This document shows positions 7,879-10,372 of a DNA stretch of 10,372 nt, piece by piece (the stretch's first letter is position 1; every line of letters begins with the position of its first letter). The notes under the pieces were generated by a model. It was not told where the DNA came from and made no database searches. It was given only the letters and a program-made list of their open reading frames with translations. The position numbers and the translations under genes are program-made. Location: assembly GCA_009602725.1 (NCBI GenBank), contig WELB01000006.1, positions 1,056,972 through 1,067,343 on the forward strand. The letters run 5' to 3'. Source of the DNA: Spirogloea muscicola. Lineage: Eukaryota; Streptophyta; Zygnematophyceae; Spirogloeales; Spirogloeaceae.

Positions 7879-10113
7879 TCAGGAGCTGTGACTGCTGGTC
7901 TTGTCGCGGTGGAAGAGGTGAAGCGGCGAGCGGTGTGTGGGAGACTTGGCCGGCGGACCGAGGTCGCCGGCGCCTGTGGTGGGCGCGACGCTCGCGCCGG
8001 GGCTCCCAGCTTCGCCCTTGCGCCGGTGCACGGCGCCCGTGATGGTCCCGACGAACCCGCCTATCTTCTTGGCAGCCCCACCTTGGACGCCTTCTACGGC
8101 GGAGCCGCCGGGCGGGGCCACCTTGGCGCCCTCCTGCTTGGCCTTGATGGCCTCCTTCTCGTGTTGAATGGCCGCCGCTTCCTCCTCCTGCGTGAACGCG
8201 TGGTACAGCAGCTGCGCCAGGCAGGCGGATCCAGAAGGACTCAGAGGCTTGCGGAAGGCACATCAATCTGGCAAGGCATTCGGCAATGCCACTTGCCTTG
8301 AGGGTTATGGTGCCGAGATCCTTGTGCTCCAGTCGATCATTGTCGAGCTCCCGGAGCAGCGGCATGGTGAGCTCCTGGGGCTCCTCTGGCGCGAGCTTGG
8401 CGACTTGCACGGCAGCGACTCCAAGGAGCGCATCGCCGCCAAGGAGGTCCTCGTCAAACACGCGCAGAACGAGGCGCTGCGTCTCGTGGTCCTCAACGTT
8501 GAGCTCAAACGTCTCGTCCCACGTTGGGTGCAGCGAGTTGTTGATAGTGCGCGTGCGCACCTGGAACTTGGTGCGCACGAACAGGATGACAAGCGGGTCG
8601 GACTTGCCAATAAAGTCAGCGTTGCGCAGGCCCTTGGCGCCGACGACAGTGACTGTGAGGCATCCCTGCAGTCCGAGCTCAAGCGACTTGTAGTCGCCAG
8701 GTACAATGGGCGTGACGATGCGGTGCGGCCACACGAGCATGTCATTGACAGACCCCCAGATCAGGTCATCAACCATGTTGCCGAGGCCAGGCACGGCCTT
8801 CACGCTGCCGCCCACAGCCTTGAGCGTGTACGAGATCACAGGCTTGGGTGTCGCCAGGATGGAGGACACAACCGCTGCGATGCATGGCAGCGTCTCAGAC
8901 AGCCGGAAGATGAGGCGCATTGTTGCGAAGAACTTGAGGTCCTTGAGCTGCACTTTGAGGGCGGCCAGCGCCAGCGTGCGGATTGCCAGCACGATGGACG
9001 GGTTGCCACCCCACTTGAAATCGACGTCCATCGTCACCAGTCCCTCCTTGGTCGTCAACCGCACACCTGCGCCCGCCGCCCATGCCCAGGTCATGGCTGC
9101 AGTCACCGCGAGCAACAGAGCAGGAGTGCAGCCTGCAGTCTTGCGCAACTGAAAGAATGCTTGTCAAGCCCGAGGGAGACAGACCTCCGATCTGGGGCGC
9201 CATGGTGCCGAGCGTCAACTTTGCAAACTTGAGCGAGGACACGCCAATCGGACGGTACTGAAGCAGCATTGGTTCCACGACCGCTTTGATCAACTCCGAT
9301 GCAGCCTGGCCAGAGCGCTCAGAGTAAGCATTACAACTTCGTCATGAACGATGGCATCCCTACCAGATGCTCAGGAGGAGCAGCAGGCCTTCAGGTCCAT
9401 CTTCCCAAGTGGGGTCCAAAGCAGCTGCCTTGAGACGCAGGCCCAGCCGCGGCACAGTGGCGGCGAGGTCGCTTGTCTCTAGGTGCAGCCTGCCCACATG
9501 CTGCACGAGCGGCCGCGAGCGCTCTCACCCTGTTGACGAACGGCCATATCTCCCGCAGCTCCACGTTGAGCCAGTTGACCTGAAAATGGCGGCCGGCCGC
9601 GCGGCAGAGGCCCTCGTGGTATCAGTGTCCCCCTCATCGCCCAACACGGGAATAATGCGGGTCCGTGCTATGTGGGCTTATGGCTGGCTGACCGGCCAGA
9701 AGTGCCAGAAGTGGAAGTGGGGGCAGCAGGGGAGGGAGAGACCCTCTCAAATTCCGGGAAGGTGATCCAGCTCGGCACGGCATCGCCGCACAGCGCCCTC
9801 AGCTGTATCGAGTCCATGGCCGCCAACGCCGCAAGATCCGCCGCCTGCTCCAGCACGCCGTAGGCGAAGCCCACGAGGCAGGTGTGAGGCTCGGCGCCGG
9901 GCCAGCTCGCGAGCTGGGCAGGCCAAGCATGCAAAGCCCCATTGCGCCTTGCTGGGCGTCGTAAGGGCTTAGCCGGCAGCGGCGCGGCTGCAGCGGCGGT
10001 CGACGCACCCTTGCGGCGCGCGCGGTGCCGCAGGCTTCCATGCGGAGCTTCCAGAGGAAGCAGAGGAGGATGCCAGCGACGATGCCGAAGAGAATCGCCG
10101 TGAAGAACGACAT
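7879..10113 (-). CDS. SYT7/NTMC2T4 (CLB1)-like tether: anchor, SMP, single C2, charged tail (6 exons)
   Basis: Model: complement of join(7879..8211, 8297..9066, 9185..9305, 9529..9579, 9743..9844, 10009..10113), 493 residues. ATG 10113 is the first after an in-frame TAG at 10150-10152. Residues 4-22 are a hydrophobic N-terminal anchor. The SMP domain runs from about 70 to 250 (WLNVELREIWPFV, SLKFAKLTLGTMAP, WGGNPSIVLAIRT, YTLKAVGGSVKAVPG, WPHRIV). One C2 domain follows at about 258-388, with Asp277 and Asp283 (DFIGKSD) and Asp331, Asp333 and Asp338 (FDEDLLGGD) for Ca2+. The tail 389-493 opens with a charged helix rich in Glu, Lys and Ala (TQEEEAAAIQHEKEAIKAKQ) and then becomes Gly/Pro/Ser/His-rich; no second C2 exists. 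That one-C2 form with an EE-rich tail fits the plant SYT7/CLB1 type, an ER-anchored lipid-transfer tether. Four introns are GT-AG; the last (8212-8296) is GC-AG. Exon 5, 770 bases, holds in one piece what the plus-strand paralogue spreads over exons 5-10. Confidence 0.93.
8212..8296 (-). other. GC-AG intron in the SYT7-like gene
   Basis: On the minus strand exon 5 ends in CTCAAG and the intron begins with GCAAGT, the classic context of GC donors (AG|GCAAGT); it ends in GCGCAG at 8212. Splicing joins the last C2 strand (GTITLK) to LLYHAF, matching the way plant family members run. The intron is 85 bases, not a multiple of three, so retaining it would shift the frame and replace the conserved charged tail. 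Confidence 0.8.
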
Positions 10114-10146
10114 GGCGGCGGCGGCGGCAGCGGCGGCGGCGGCGGC
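10114..10146 (-). repeat. GCC triplet repeat abutting the start codon
   Basis: Read on the minus strand this is five GCC, one GCT and five GCC, directly followed by the ATG at 10113 and in the same frame. It would code for eleven alanines if translated, but TAG at 10150-10152 stands two codons upstream of the repeat, so it is a leader sequence. Its end also supplies the G at -3 of the start codon. Confidence 0.85.
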
Positions 10147-10149
10147 CGG

Positions 10150-10212
10150 CTACCCCGAGCACCGCCGCCAGGGCGGGGCGGCGGGCCAGCGGGCGGCCCA
10201 CAGGGCGGCCAT
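10150..10212 (-). promoter_or_regulatory. Upstream ORF in frame with the SYT7-like gene
   Basis: An ATG at 10212 on the minus strand opens 20 codons and closes at TAG 10150-10152. It lies in the same frame as the main ATG, 99 bases upstream, and only this one TAG separates the two. The context is poor at -3 (T) but has G at +4. If the transcript begins upstream, this ORF would be met first. Whether it is transcribed cannot be seen. Confidence 0.35.
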
Positions 10213-10242
10213 GCACGGCGGGCGGCGGTCGGTGTAGGAGGG

Positions 10243-10372
<130 letters not shown>

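Noticed and set aside
7850-8296. Unspliced continuation of the SYT7-like frame into an Arg-rich tail
   Set aside because: It reads through the GC-AG intron into a wrong frame; splicing gives a tail that resembles plant family members.
8168-9232. 354-residue plus-strand open frame
   Set aside because: It is the antisense of the long exon 5 of the SYT7-like gene, whose minus-strand reading has clear SMP and C2 motifs.

Overview
The window looks like nuclear DNA of a green microalga (Chlorophyta, perhaps a Chlorella-like trebouxiophyte). The evidence is GC-rich coding sequence, many short introns (85-379 bases) with GT-AG borders plus one GC-AG intron, CTG/GCC triplet-rich 5' leaders, and two genes of the plant-type synaptotagmin (NTMC2) family. 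No bacterial operons, tRNA, rRNA, mobile element or CRISPR array was seen. The species assignment is inference.

Layout: (1) 1-381, pyrimidine- and CTG-rich leader without any ATG. (2) 382-1813, plus strand, a two-exon gene for an unrecognised protein of about 350 residues with an acidic stretch and three CxxC knuckles. (3) 1814-3142, intergenic, becoming very GC-rich towards the next gene. (4) 3143-7008, plus strand, a twelve-exon gene reconstructed here as a 555-residue membrane tether with N-terminal anchor, SMP lipid-transfer domain and two C2 domains; it most resembles plant SYT5 (NTMC2T2). (5) 7009-7878, shared 3' flank starting with a strong hairpin. (6) 7879-10113, minus strand, a six-exon gene reconstructed as a 493-residue tether with anchor, SMP and a single C2 domain plus a charged tail; it most resembles plant SYT7/NTMC2T4 (CLB1). 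(7) 10114-10372, its leader: a GCC repeat abutting the ATG, a short upstream ORF and a large (CA)n(GA)n microsatellite running to the window edge.

The two tether genes face each other tail to tail. In plants, proteins of these two types act at ER-plasma membrane contact sites, where they bind and move lipids in a Ca2+- and phospholipid-dependent way and are reported to associate with one another. Their first four intron positions match in place and phase, so they descend from a common gene, but the minus-strand copy has lost every following intron that the plus-strand copy still carries in the SMP and first C2 region. The main points for a second look are this convergent pair, the asymmetric intron loss, a 33-base tandem duplication that carries a 3' splice site, the hairpin directly after a stop codon, the GC-AG intron, and the unrecognised CxxC protein.
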